A stretch of DNA of 64,000 nt from assembly GCF_001870485.1 (NCBI RefSeq), contig NZ_MDKE01000033.1, positions 62,001-126,000 on the forward strand. Reading direction: 5' to 3'. The notes under the pieces were generated by a model. It saw nothing but the letters and a program-made list of their open reading frames with translations, was not told where the DNA came from and ran no database searches. Numbering within the stretch: position 1 is the stretch's first letter; the number at the start of each line of letters is the position of its first letter. The position numbers and the translations under genes were made by a program. Shown here piece after piece: positions 27,675-35,610 of this stretch. Source of the DNA: Oceanisphaera psychrotolerans. GTDB taxonomy: Bacteria > Pseudomonadota > Gammaproteobacteria > Enterobacterales > Aeromonadaceae.

Positions 27675-29312
27675 TCAGCTTGCCCTCGGCTCCGACGCCA
27701 GTCCCTTGAGCAGGGACACACAGGATACCAGCAACACTATGGTGAAGGGGAAGCCGGTCGATACGGCCATTGCCTGCAGCGCAGTAAGGCCGCCACCCAG
27801 TATCAGCGCAATGGCTACCAGTCCCTCAAAGGTACACCAGAACACCCGTTGGGGCTTGGGCGAATTGACCTTGCCGCCCGAAGCGATGGTGTCGATAACC
27901 AGCGAGCCGGAGTCGGACGAGGTCACGAAGAACACCACCACCAGAATGATGCCGATAAAGGAGGTGATCTGCGCCAGCGGCAGTGCATCCAGCATGGTGA
28001 ACAGCTGCAGCGGCACCGCAGCCTCGGCCACCGCCTGATAACCGTCGTTCACCAGCTGGCTGATGGCGGTGCTACCAAAGGCGGTCATCCACAACACACA
28101 GGCCGTAGAAGGCACCAGCAGTACCGACACCAGGAATTCGCGTACGGTACGGCCACGAGATACCCGGGCGATAAACATGCCGACGAAGGGTGACCAGGAA
28201 ATCCACCAGGCCCAGTAGAAGGCGGTCCAACCCTGGGAGTAGTTGGCGTCTTCACGCTCGAACGGCATCGACAGCGCCGGCAGATGTTCCAGATAAGAGA
28301 CAAGGTTGGTGAAGAAGCCACTCAGAATCAGCAGGGTCGGCCCAACGAAAATCACGAACAGCAGCAGCAAGGCGGCCAACGCCATGTTGATCTCGGACAG
28401 CCGTTTTACCCCGGCATCCAGTCCGGCCAGTACCGACACCAGAGCAATGGCGGTAATAATGATGACCAGCACGATTTCGGTGGTGACGCCCTGCGGCAGA
28501 CCAAACAGATAGTTCAGGCCGGCGCTGGCCTGAGCGGCACCAAGCCCCAGTGAAGTGGCCAGACCGAACAGGGTCGCCACCACTGCCAGAATATCGATAA
28601 GGTGGCCCGGCCAGCCCCAGACCCGCTCGCCCAGCAGCGGATAGAACACCGAGCGCACCGTCAGCGGCAGGCCCTTGTTAAAGGAGAATATCGCCAGCCC
28701 CAGTGCCAGTACCGCATAAATCGCCCAGGGATGCAGCGCCCAGTGATAAATGGTGGCGGCCATACCCAGGCTTATGGCGGCATCCGGATCACCCAGCGCC
28801 GCGCCCAGCGGTGCCCAGTCGGTGCGGACACCGTTTTCGACGCTGGTACCACCAAGGGAGCTGCCAAAGTGAGACAAGGGCTCGGACACACCATAGAACA
28901 TCAAACCGATGCCCATGCCGGCGGCAAACAGCATGGAGAACCAGCCGATATAGGTAAAATCGGGGGTGGCTTCGGTGCCGCCGATACGCACCTTGCCGAG
29001 AGGAGACACAATCAACCCAAGACACACCAGCACGAAAATATTACCGGCGCCGAGAAAAAACCAGTCCAGGTTGGAGGTCAGCCAGCTACGCAGGTCACCG
29101 AACAACGGCCCGACCTGATTCTGAAACGCCAGCGTCAGGAACACGAAAGCGACGATGGCCAGGCCGGAGATCATGAATACCCGGTTATGGATATCCAGCC
29201 CGAAAGGACCAATCTGCAAGGCGATGTTGTCCTGCCCCACCTGATAGTCGGTGTTGATGGGATTCACCTTGCCTTGCGGGGCGATCACATCATGATTGTC
29301 TTTGTCTGTCAT
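27675..29312 (-). CDS. BCCT-family transporter (betaine/carnitine/choline type)
   Basis: A 545-residue inner-membrane carrier with 12 hydrophobic segments. The glycine stretch AAGMGIGLMFYGVSEPLSHF in the unwound helix 3 has the GMGIG pattern of Na+-coupled betaine or choline carriers. The substrate cage tryptophans lie in FYWAWWISWSPFVGMFIARVSRGRT. The C-terminal tail is short, unlike long-tailed osmosensors such as BetP. Uptake of a compatible solute fits a marine organism; the exact substrate is not resolved. Confidence 0.93.
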   Translation of the reverse strand: MTDKDNHDVIAPQGKVNPINTDYQVGQDNIALQIGPFGLDIHNRVFMISGLAIVAFVFLTLAFQNQVGPLFGDLRSWLTSNLDWFFLGAGNIFVLVCLGLIVSPLGKVRIGGTEATPDFTYIGWFSMLFAAGMGIGLMFYGVSEPLSHFGSSLGGTSVENGVRTDWAPLGAALGDPDAAISLGMAATIYHWALHPWAIYAVLALGLAIFSFNKGLPLTVRSVFYPLLGERVWGWPGHLIDILAVVATLFGLATSLGLGAAQASAGLNYLFGLPQGVTTEIVLVIIITAIALVSVLAGLDAGVKRLSEINMALAALLLLFVIFVGPTLLILSGFFTNLVSYLEHLPALSMPFEREDANYSQGWTAFYWAWWISWSPFVGMFIARVSRGRTVREFLVSVLLVPSTACVLWMTAFGSTAISQLVNDGYQAVAEAAVPLQLFTMLDALPLAQITSFIGIILVVVFFVTSSDSGSLVIDTIASGGKVNSPKPQRVFWCTFEGLVAIALILGGGLTALQAMAVSTGFPFTIVLLVSCVSLLKGLASEPRAS

Positions 29313-29716
29313 TGCTCAGATCCCTTGCACCCTAATTCATTAGAGTCGTAATGAAACACCCGGTAAAGGTAACACAAAAAACCCGATAAATTCTTGAACA
29401 CGGGGTTAACTGGCTACTTTACAATCATTATGGAGCGAAATATAACTTCAACGAGCCCATTCTCTTGCCGACTCGATATTGTCAAACGAGCCCTTTATAT
29501 AACATATGGTTACTTCAGGATAGCGGAGAAAACAGGATCAGATTGGGTCGGCACTGGGAATTGAGCAAGATTTACCGGGGCGGGTGTCGTCATCTCCGGT
29601 ACACGGCATTCTGCCGTGACCGGCAACAGACAGGATGCCAGGCGCATAAACCGGATATCTGCATGGTTTGTCGCCTGGCTTTTGCCGTTTTTACCTGTTT
29701 ATTTTCGGTCGGTTGT
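29313..29716. other. 404-bp intergenic region between the BCCT gene and yghU
   Basis: No credible protein gene is seen. The left part must hold the BCCT promoter (minus strand, AGGGATC ribosome site). The right part holds two strong hairpins, the second followed by T-rich sequence in the plus direction (annotated separately). The centre (29470-29510) is AT-rich, with TTGTCA and TATATAAC, but their spacing is too short for a good sigma-70 promoter. Confidence 0.6.
29596..29688 (+). ncRNA. Candidate small structured transcript end: two hairpins and a T-tract
   Basis: Hairpin 1 (29596-29623) pairs CCGGT-a-CACGGC with GCCGTG-ACCGG around a short loop. Hairpin 2 (29637-29679) pairs GCCAGGCG with CGCCTGGC, and inside it AAACC with GGTTT. 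It is followed by CTTTTGCCGTTTTT. The T-tract is on the plus strand, but no plus-strand gene lies upstream, and yghU is transcribed the other way. A small RNA ending here is one explanation. Low confidence. Confidence 0.3.
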
Positions 29717-30574
29717 TCAGCGTGCTTGCGCCAGAATATTGTCGATATCCGCTGCCGAATGACGCTCTGCCAGCATTTCCCCGGGCTCTCCCCAGGTGCG
29801 ATTGACAATGCGACCCCGTTGCACTGCCGGGCGCTTCGCTATCTCCCGGGCCCAGCGCAGCACGTGCTTGTAGCTGGCGGCGTCAATAAACTCGGCGGCG
29901 TCATAGGCCTTGCCCAGTACCAGGTTGCCATACCAGGGCCAGATGGCGATGTCGGCAATGCTGTATTCGTCACCGGCAATGAAAGGCGTCAGCGCCAGTT
30001 GTTTATCCAGCACATCCAGCTGACGTTTGGCTTCCATGGTGAAACGGTTAATCGCGTATTCGATCTTTTCGGGCGCATAGGCATAGAAATGGCCAAAACC
30101 GCCCCCCAGATAGGGCGCGGAGCCCTGTAGCCAGAACAGCCAGTTGAGCACCTCGGTACGTTCCGTCACATCACGAGGCAAAAAATGACCAAATTTTTCG
30201 GCCAGATAAAGCAGGATGGCACCGGACTCGAACACCCGGAGCGGATGTTCGCCCGAATGGTCGACCAGCACCGGAATTTTGGAATTGGGGTTTGCCTCGA
30301 CGAAGCCGCTGGAAAACTGATCCCCCTCGCCTATGGCGATCAAATGCGCATCGTACTCCGCAGCCTGCATTCCCCGGGCCAGCAGCTCCTCCAGCAATAT
30401 GGTTACCTTCTGGCCATTGGGTGTGCCCATGGAATAAAGCTGAAGCGGGTGTTCACCCACCGGCAAGGTAGCCTGATGAGTGGCCCCGGCAACGGGTCTG
30501 TTGATCCTGGACCAGGTTCCACCATCTTCACCGGGGGCCACCCACACTTTGGGTACTCGGTATTCGCTGCTCAT
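29717..30574 (-). CDS. yghU: Glutathione-dependent disulfide-bond oxidoreductase YghU (nu-class GST)
   Basis: A 285-residue glutathione transferase-fold protein. After an extension of about 40 residues (YRVPKVWVAPGEDGGTWSRINRP, typical of YghU), the thioredoxin-like domain begins LQLYSMGTPNGQKVTILLEEL, with NPNSKIPVLVDH and ESGAILLYLAEK as glutathione-binding parts. The C-terminal helical domain follows. Nu-class members reduce disulfides and organic peroxides using two bound glutathiones. It lies downstream of the AhpD-like gene on the minus strand. Confidence 0.93.
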   Translation of the reverse strand: MSSEYRVPKVWVAPGEDGGTWSRINRPVAGATHQATLPVGEHPLQLYSMGTPNGQKVTILLEELLARGMQAAEYDAHLIAIGEGDQFSSGFVEANPNSKIPVLVDHSGEHPLRVFESGAILLYLAEKFGHFLPRDVTERTEVLNWLFWLQGSAPYLGGGFGHFYAYAPEKIEYAINRFTMEAKRQLDVLDKQLALTPFIAGDEYSIADIAIWPWYGNLVLGKAYDAAEFIDAASYKHVLRWAREIAKRPAVQRGRIVNRTWGEPGEMLAERHSAADIDNILAQAR

Positions 30575-30673
30575 ACTTGCTCCTGTTAATCGTCAAACTC
30601 TCGTTAGTTTCGCGTTGGCACCAAGGCTCAAGAATAAAGCATGATGCGGCCAAACGAGGAAACCGCAGTATTG

Positions 30674-31222
30674 TTATTTTTCCCAGGCAAATTTCTGGAA
30701 GACGTTATCCACCGGCGTTTGCGCCAGATGATTCACATAGTTGCTGATCACCTTTTGCGAGATACCCAGAATGATTTCCAGCAGTTGACGCTGCTCGTAG
30801 CCTGCCGCAAAAAAGGCGTTCACTTCGGCCTCGCTCAGGTGACCGCGATTGCGGACCAGAGCAAGCGTTGTATCGTGCAGTACCTGCAGTTTTTCGCTCG
30901 GCATGGGTGCCCGGGTGCGCAATGCTTCGGTCAAATCCGGATCAACCTTCATCGAGTGGGCAATGCCGGTATGCGCGGGCACGCAATAGTGGCACTCGTG
31001 CTCTACGTTGATGGTTTGCCAGACCACGGTCAGCTCTGCTTCGTTGAAGGATGAATCCATAAACAGCTGGTGCAAGTCCTGATAGGCTTCGAGCACTCCG
31101 GGTGCCTGAGCAAGGACCCCATGCAGGTTGGGGATCATGCCAAATGCCTTGAGTGACTTATCCAGCAACGGCTTGCTGTCGGTGGGGGCAGAGTCCAGAT
31201 CATGAATAGTGAAAGAAGTCAT
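30674..31222 (-). CDS. AhpD-like carboxymuconolactone decarboxylase-family protein
   Basis: A 182-residue alpha-helical protein of the AhpD/CMD fold. EHECHYCVPAHTGIA holds a CxxC pair with the nearby His, as in peroxide-reducing AhpD-type proteins. LEIILGISQKVISNYVNHLAQTPVD matches the family end. A peroxidase or disulfide reductase role is likely. It diverges from the TetR gene across an intergenic region with three palindromic operators and is probably repressed by it. Confidence 0.88.
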   Translation of the reverse strand: MTSFTIHDLDSAPTDSKPLLDKSLKAFGMIPNLHGVLAQAPGVLEAYQDLHQLFMDSSFNEAELTVVWQTINVEHECHYCVPAHTGIAHSMKVDPDLTEALRTRAPMPSEKLQVLHDTTLALVRNRGHLSEAEVNAFFAAGYEQRQLLEIILGISQKVISNYVNHLAQTPVDNVFQKFAWEK

Positions 31223-31295
31223 AATATCTCCAGATTAAACAGTTGCTGATTTGTTTGCGGATTAAGAGCCTTCCGCGCAAGTGACCAAAACATGA

Positions 31296-31309
31296 TGAAC
31301 GATCGTTCA
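31296..31309. promoter_or_regulatory. TetR-type operator palindrome 1
   Basis: A perfect 14-bp palindrome TGAACGATCGTTCA, about 80 bases upstream of the AhpD-like start. It shares TGAAC...GTTCA arms with two further copies in the same divergent promoter region. Confidence 0.8.
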
Positions 31310-31319
31310 AGTCAGGAAC

Positions 31320-31353
31320 AGCATAGCTGGATATGAACGACCGTTCAAGATAT
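31320..31353 (-). promoter_or_regulatory. Likely sigma-70 promoter for the AhpD-like and yghU genes
   Basis: Read on the minus strand: TTGAAC, 17 bases, then TATGCT (at 31325-31320). The -35 box is part of operator 2, so a repressor bound there would block it. Confidence 0.5.
31334..31347. promoter_or_regulatory. TetR-type operator palindrome 2
   Basis: TGAACGACCGTTCA differs from operator 1 at one base. It overlaps the -35 element of the proposed minus-strand promoter. Confidence 0.8.
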
Positions 31354-31356
31354 AAT

Positions 31357-31370
31357 TGAACAATTGTTCA
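31357..31370. promoter_or_regulatory. TetR-type operator palindrome 3
   Basis: TGAACAATTGTTCA is a perfect palindrome directly after TATAAT (31351-31356) and 20 bases before the tetR start. It is placed for autorepression. Confidence 0.8.
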
Positions 31371-31389
31371 AGATCTATTCGAGGATTCC

Positions 31390-32010
31390 ATGGCCAAAAC
31401 CGCCAGGTATGAACGGCAGGAAATAGTCCAAAGGGCCACCCATCTCTTCTGGAGCAAGGGCTTTCATGCGACCTCCATGCGCAATCTGCAGGACTTTATC
31501 GATATGCGCCCGGGCAGTATCTACGCCAGCTTTGGCAGCAAGGAAGGTCTCTTCCGTGAAACCTTGCGCTGCTATGCGGATGCGAGTCTGGCCCGTTTGT
31601 CTGCCTGCGCAGAGGCCGCACCTTCCCCCTTGGCGGCATTGAGACATTTCGTGCAACTCGTTGTGGTTGATGATCAGGAGTCGGCACCCAGTGACCTCTG
31701 CATGCTGGTAAAAACCATAGCGGAATTGACCGAAGACAATGCCGAGCTGATAGCCGACGCCAGGCTGCTGTTAAAAGAAATAGAAAATGCCTTCATGCAG
31801 TTACTGGTGCAGGCACAAAACGACGGCGAGCTTGATGCCGGCAGAGATCCACGGCGGCTGGCCCGCTTTTTACAGATGCAACTGATGGGCCTGCGTACCT
31901 ATGCACGAGCCAACGACAACGACGATGCCATCCATGAAATGATTGATGAGCTGTTCTTCTGCCTGCAGCAACCCGCAGAAGAGAAGGAAAGTCCCCGACA
32001 GAAAAGGTAA
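31390..32010 (+). CDS. TetR-family repressor of the detoxification genes
   Basis: A 206-residue regulator. The N-terminal helix-turn-helix is KGFHATSMRNLQDFIDMRPGSIYASFGSKEGLF. The C-terminal ligand domain has Cys104 in SDLCMLVKTIAEL, close to the position of the reactive Cys106 in E. coli NemR, plus Cys48-region and C-terminal cysteines. GAGGATTCC precedes ATG 31390. Electrophile sensing is inferred from the neighbours (NemA, AhpD-like, YghU, quinone enzymes) and the cysteine. The ligand is unproven. Confidence 0.88.
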   Translation: MAKTARYERQEIVQRATHLFWSKGFHATSMRNLQDFIDMRPGSIYASFGSKEGLFRETLRCYADASLARLSACAEAAPSPLAALRHFVQLVVVDDQESAPSDLCMLVKTIAELTEDNAELIADARLLLKEIENAFMQLLVQAQNDGELDAGRDPRRLARFLQMQLMGLRTYARANDNDDAIHEMIDELFFCLQQPAEEKESPRQKR

Positions 32011-32039
32011 CGCGACGACTGATGCTGGTGCACCTTCTC

Positions 32040-32068
32040 CGGCTCATCCCCGCAGGTGTGGAGAACAC
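32040..32068 (-). repeat. Solitary 29-nt sequence resembling a type I-E CRISPR repeat
   Basis: Read on the minus strand, the 29 bases start GTGTTCTCCACACC and end TGCGGGGATGAGCCG. They match the E. coli I-E repeat at 22 of 29 positions, and variants starting GTGTTC and ending GATGAACCG better. The internal stem is mostly kept (one mismatch, one G-U). No second repeat follows at 61-bp spacing on either side and no cas gene is present. It is therefore at most a remnant, or chance. Confidence 0.4.
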
Positions 32069-32146
32069 GTCATGCGGTATAACTGTCTGCCAAGAGACTC
32101 ACCAGCTTAATTCATTGATTTACCGGCACATATCCCCCTTCCCTCA

Positions 32147-32488
32147 TCAAGAGACCATGGTGTGCTCTTTGCCAGATAAAGGGCCGGCGTTCAACACTTT
32201 AATGCTGACCTCTTCCACCAGGGAGCTGACCGCCTCCTGATAGCTTTTCATGTGCGCGGTGGCCAGGTGCGCCTCCAGGTGCGCCACCGACGCCCATTGC
32301 TCCAGCACGATAAGGGTGTCTTTAGCGGGTATTTCCTGAATCGAAATATCGGTCGCAATGCTCTCGACGGGATCATATTGGTAGCATCCTTCTTCATCCA
32401 GCACCGCAGGTCGAATGCGCAGCAGCTCATTCAGCACCTTTTCCCGTTGCCCCGCCTTTGCATTAATGGTGGCCATGACATAAATCAT
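32147..32488 (-). CDS. Antibiotic-biosynthesis monooxygenase (ABM) domain protein
   Basis: A 113-residue dimeric ferredoxin-like fold protein of the ABM/YgiN group. YVMATINAKAGQREKVLNELL opens the domain, and DTLIVLEQWASVAHLEAHLATAHMKSY carries the conserved E-x-W and H-x-x-x-H-x-x-S pattern. YgiN oxidises quinols, so a role in quinone redox cycling fits the neighbours. It has an unusual C-terminal tail (GPLSGKEHTMVS). It lies upstream of nothing on the minus strand until tetR, so it ends the nemA-side block. Confidence 0.85.
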   Translation of the reverse strand: MIYVMATINAKAGQREKVLNELLRIRPAVLDEEGCYQYDPVESIATDISIQEIPAKDTLIVLEQWASVAHLEAHLATAHMKSYQEAVSSLVEEVSIKVLNAGPLSGKEHTMVS

Positions 32489-32528
32489 GTTATTTGTCTC
32501 CTTGGCATAATCACCTTGTGCACCATGA

Positions 32529-32550
32529 CAAACGGGAGCCGACGCTCCCG
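32529..32550 (-). terminator. Terminator after nemA
   Basis: CGGGAGC-GTCG-GCTCCCG stem with TTTG following on the minus strand, nine bases past the nemA stop. The T-run is short. Confidence 0.65.
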
Positions 32551-32558
32551 CGTTGTTA

Positions 32559-33641
32559 TCAGGCTTCCGTCAGCGCTGCCAGGGTGGGGTAATCGTTATA
32601 ACCCTCCACTCCCTGGCTGTAAAAGGTGGTCGGATCGGGCTCATTCAGCTCGGCACCGGCCTTAAGGCGCTCCACCAGATCCGGGTTGGCAATAAAAGGT
32701 ACCCCAAAGGCAATGCCCTGTGCCTGACCGGACTGCACAGCAGCATTGGCTTCTTCACGGTCATAGCCCATGTTCAGGATCAGGTTGCCCCGATAGTGTT
32801 CGCGGGCGGGGGTGACCACATCGCCCTGCTGCAGCCCCAGCACGTCGCCGCGCATCAGGTGCAGATAGGCCAGGTTGTAGTCATTCAGCCGCTGCGCCAT
32901 CCAGGTGATCAAACCGACCGGATCGCTGTCTTTCATGCTGTTGAAGCTGTTCAGCGGCGACAGGCGCACGCCCACCCGATCACTGCCCCAGACACCCACC
33001 ACGGCATCCAGCACTTCCAGCAGCAGGCGAGCACGATTTTCTATCGGACCGCCATAAGGACCGGTGCGCTGATTGCCACCGTCACGCAGGAACTGATCCA
33101 GCAGGTAACCATTGGCACCGTGCACTTCCACGCCATCAAAACCGGCGCGTTTGGCATTTTCGGCGGCGATTTTAAAACCTTCAACAATGGCCGGAATCTC
33201 GTCATCGCGCAGTTCACGGGGCACCGTGTAGGCCTTTTTCCCTTCCGGGGTATGCACTTCATCATTGGTAATGGCCACCGCACTGGGCGCCACCGGCACA
33301 CGGCCGTTGTTCAACAGCGGGTGACAGGCACGACCACCGTGCCAGATTTGCAGGAAAATCTTGCCGCCGCCGGCATGCACGGCATCGGTGACCTTTTTCC
33401 AGCCGGCCACCTGGGCGTCAGAATAGATACCCGGCTCACGCCTGAACGCCGAATTGCCTTCCATCGCCATGGTCGCTTCGGCAATCAGCAGACCGGCGGA
33501 CGCGCGTTGGGCATAATGCTCAACGATAAGATCGGTAGGAACATGGTCGGCATCGGCGCGAATACGTGTCAGCGGGGCCATCAGCACCCGGTTATTCAAT
33601 TCAACGGCGCCGAGCCGAATCGGCGTAAAGAGATCTGTCAT
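32559..33641 (-). CDS. nemA: Old yellow enzyme family FMN reductase NemA
   Basis: A 360-residue NADPH-dependent ene-reductase acting on N-ethylmaleimide, nitro-esters and related electrophiles. It starts LFTPIRLGAVELNNRVLMAPLTR. GKIFLQIWHGGRACH contributes to FMN binding. EVHGANGYLLDQFLRDGGNQRTGPYGG holds the substrate His/Asn pair and the OYE signature. FGVPFIANPDLVERL closes the barrel. GAGGA precedes ATG 33641. No typical NemR operator palindrome is seen directly upstream. Confidence 0.94.
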   Translation of the reverse strand: MTDLFTPIRLGAVELNNRVLMAPLTRIRADADHVPTDLIVEHYAQRASAGLLIAEATMAMEGNSAFRREPGIYSDAQVAGWKKVTDAVHAGGGKIFLQIWHGGRACHPLLNNGRVPVAPSAVAITNDEVHTPEGKKAYTVPRELRDDEIPAIVEGFKIAAENAKRAGFDGVEVHGANGYLLDQFLRDGGNQRTGPYGGPIENRARLLLEVLDAVVGVWGSDRVGVRLSPLNSFNSMKDSDPVGLITWMAQRLNDYNLAYLHLMRGDVLGLQQGDVVTPAREHYRGNLILNMGYDREEANAAVQSGQAQGIAFGVPFIANPDLVERLKAGAELNEPDPTTFYSQGVEGYNDYPTLAALTEA

Positions 33642-33730
33642 TGGAATCCTCGCTATCGTTGCAGGCAGAGCCTGACTGGTCATGGACACGGGCGTATTGC
33701 GCCAGAACCTGCCTCGACTGTGTAGTCATG

Positions 33731-33774
33731 TCGGCTTTGGAATCATCATGAGTAAAAGTTGAAACCAAAGCCGA
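33731..33774. repeat. Inverted repeat between the quinone oxidoreductase gene and nemA
   Basis: TCGGCTTTGG and CCAAAGCCGA (10-bp arms) are separated by 24 bases, six bases past the oxidoreductase stop on the minus strand. There is no T-tail. It may be a transcript-end hairpin or a regulator site in front of nemA. Confidence 0.6.
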
Positions 33775-33780
33775 TGTCAC

Positions 33781-34770
33781 TTAGCCCAGCTCAATACAGT
33801 ATTTAAGGGCCTTACGGTTGTTCTTGAACTCCAACAGGGCAGCATCAAGGCGCTCAAAGGATTCAACCAGCATGTCGGGGCCTTTCAGGCTGCCCTGATA
33901 CTGCTGATGCACCAGTCGCTCACCCTCACGGGCGAAGCGTTGCCATTGGGCGTCGGAGCCTGTGCCATGAAGGGCATTGAGCGCCACTTCGTGCTGTGAA
34001 ATTGCTGTTGAGAACGGCGGCACCACGGCCTTTTCCAGCCGCCCCATGATACAGATGAGGTGGCCGTTGGCTTCAACATAAGAGGCCAATGTTTCGGCAT
34101 GGGCCGATCCCACGGTGTCGAATACCGCGAAATAGCGCTCTTCCAGCTGATTGGCCGACGCCACACAACGGTGGGCGCCCAGCTCCATCAGACCGTCATG
34201 TCTGGCACCGGAGGCGATGAGGGTGATGCGGAAACCACGAGCCCTGGCCAGCTGGACCAACACCCGCCCAACGGCGCCGGAGGCGCCTGAAATCAGGATC
34301 TCCGCATCCAGCTGTGCCGGAATTTTTTCAATGGCCTGCCAGGCCGTCATCACCGGGCAGGGAAAGGCAGCCGCCTCACTCCAGGACATGCGTTCAGGCA
34401 TGCGAATGACGGTGCGGGCGTCAATGGCGGTATATTCGGCAAAACTGCCGTTCCTGTGCAGGGATTGGTGGTAACACACCGGTACCCCCAGCCAGTGGCG
34501 AAGAGATTCATCGCCAACCGCCACGACCACGCCGGCCCCGTCCACGCCGGGAATGTGCCCGTCGGACCACTGCTCCCCCAATGCCGCCTCAACAAACTTC
34601 CAGTCGACCGGGTTCAGTCCGATCGCCTTGTTGGCGATCAGAACATCCCCCGGGCCGGGCTCGGGCATGGCCTGAGTGGCAAGGGAGATGGCACGTTCGG
34701 ATTTGGCCCAGACCCAGGCCTGCATGCTGCCGGGCAAGGATCCCATCGTGAGCATGTTGTTCAGTCCCAT
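33781..34770 (-). CDS. MDR-family NADPH:quinone oxidoreductase-like protein
   Basis: A 329-residue zinc-independent medium-chain dehydrogenase/reductase. The catalytic domain has GDVLIANKAIGLNPVDWKF and HIPGVDGAGVVVAVGDE. The nucleotide-binding fold has ILISGASGAVGRVLVQLARARGF (an AxxGxxG-type motif). No structural zinc cysteines are seen. ATG 34770 overlaps the end of the aldo-keto reductase gene; internal ATGs at residues 9 and 15 are possible starts. The role is probably reduction of quinones or enals. Confidence 0.86.
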   Translation of the reverse strand: MGLNNMLTMGSLPGSMQAWVWAKSERAISLATQAMPEPGPGDVLIANKAIGLNPVDWKFVEAALGEQWSDGHIPGVDGAGVVVAVGDESLRHWLGVPVCYHQSLHRNGSFAEYTAIDARTVIRMPERMSWSEAAAFPCPVMTAWQAIEKIPAQLDAEILISGASGAVGRVLVQLARARGFRITLIASGARHDGLMELGAHRCVASANQLEERYFAVFDTVGSAHAETLASYVEANGHLICIMGRLEKAVVPPFSTAISQHEVALNALHGTGSDAQWQRFAREGERLVHQQYQGSLKGPDMLVESFERLDAALLEFKNNRKALKYCIELG

Positions 34771-35563
34771 TGCGGTGCAAAGTCAGGGTTGGCAATGCGC
34801 TCGCCTTGCTCCAACCGAGCAATCTCGGCCATGTCGTCGGCGCTCAGCTCAAGGCGCAGGGCATTCAAGTTGGTTTCCAGATTCACCCGCTTGGTGGAGG
34901 AAGGATGGTGACCAGACCCTGCTGCAGTTGCCAGGCCAGCACCACCTCGGCCACCGACACCTCGTGGCGCTCGGCAATGTGTTGCAGCACGTCGTCCTTC
35001 ATCACCTTGCCAACGGCCAGGGGCATATAACCGGTCACCTGAATATTTCTGGACTGGCAGTGTTCGATAACACGACGATTTTGCAGGTAAGGATGCACCT
35101 CGACCTGATTGGTCAGGATCTTGCCCTCACCCAGAATCTCAATGGCCTGGTTCAGCTGCGCATTGGTAAAGTTGGACACACCGATGAAACGGGTCAGCCC
35201 GCGGCGCTGGGCCTCGGCCAGCTGCGGCAGGTAGGTTTCCATCGCCACCTTGCCGCTGACATCCGGCCAGTGGATCAGCAATAGATCAACGGCCTCGACC
35301 TGAAGCTTGCGCAGGCTTTCTTCCACGCTGGCGATAAAGGCATCTTCACCCAGATTTTCCAGCCAGACCTTGGTGGTCAGAAAGAGCTCATTCCGTGCAA
35401 TGCCGCTGTCGGCAATCGCCCGGCCCACTTCGGCTTCATTGCCGTAAATCTGTGCGGTATCGATATGACGGAACCCGGTCTCAAGCGCCATGCTGACCGC
35501 GTTGTAGGCATCATCCCCTTCCAGACGAAAGGTTCCCATTCCCAGAGATGGCATCATATTCAT
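34761..35563 (-). CDS. dkgB: Aldo-keto reductase, DkgB-like, one-base frameshift
   Basis: NADPH-dependent reductase of 2,5-diketogluconate, methylglyoxal and other aldehydes. The catalytic Asp-Tyr are in TGFRHIDTAQIYGNEAEVG, Lys in FLTTKVW, and His in DLLLIHWP. The first frame ends after VTILPPPSG. Adding one G/C at about 34902 gives IPSSTKRVNLETNLNALRLELSADD and the family end NPDFAPQWD, a total of 267 residues as in E. coli DkgB. The last codons overlap the next gene's start by ten bases. Confidence 0.88.
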
Positions 35564-35578
35564 TACAGGTAACTCCTG

Positions 35579-35610
35579 TTATTGCGAGTGAAAGTTATTG
35601 CGAGTGAAAC
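35579..35610. repeat. 16-bp tandem duplication at the stop of the LLM gene
   Basis: TTATTGCGAGTGAAAG is followed directly by TTATTGCGAGTGAAAC. Each copy contains the complement of the gene's last codons (His-Ser-Gln-stop), so the stop region is duplicated. Confidence 0.75.

Noticed and set aside
29465-30130. Plus-strand frame starting in the BCCT-yghU gap
   Set aside because: The second half is antisense to yghU and the first half has no ribosome site or recognisable domain.
32011-32146. CRISPR array
   Set aside because: Only one repeat-like unit is present. No second copy at repeat-plus-spacer distance and no cas genes; reported only as a solitary element.
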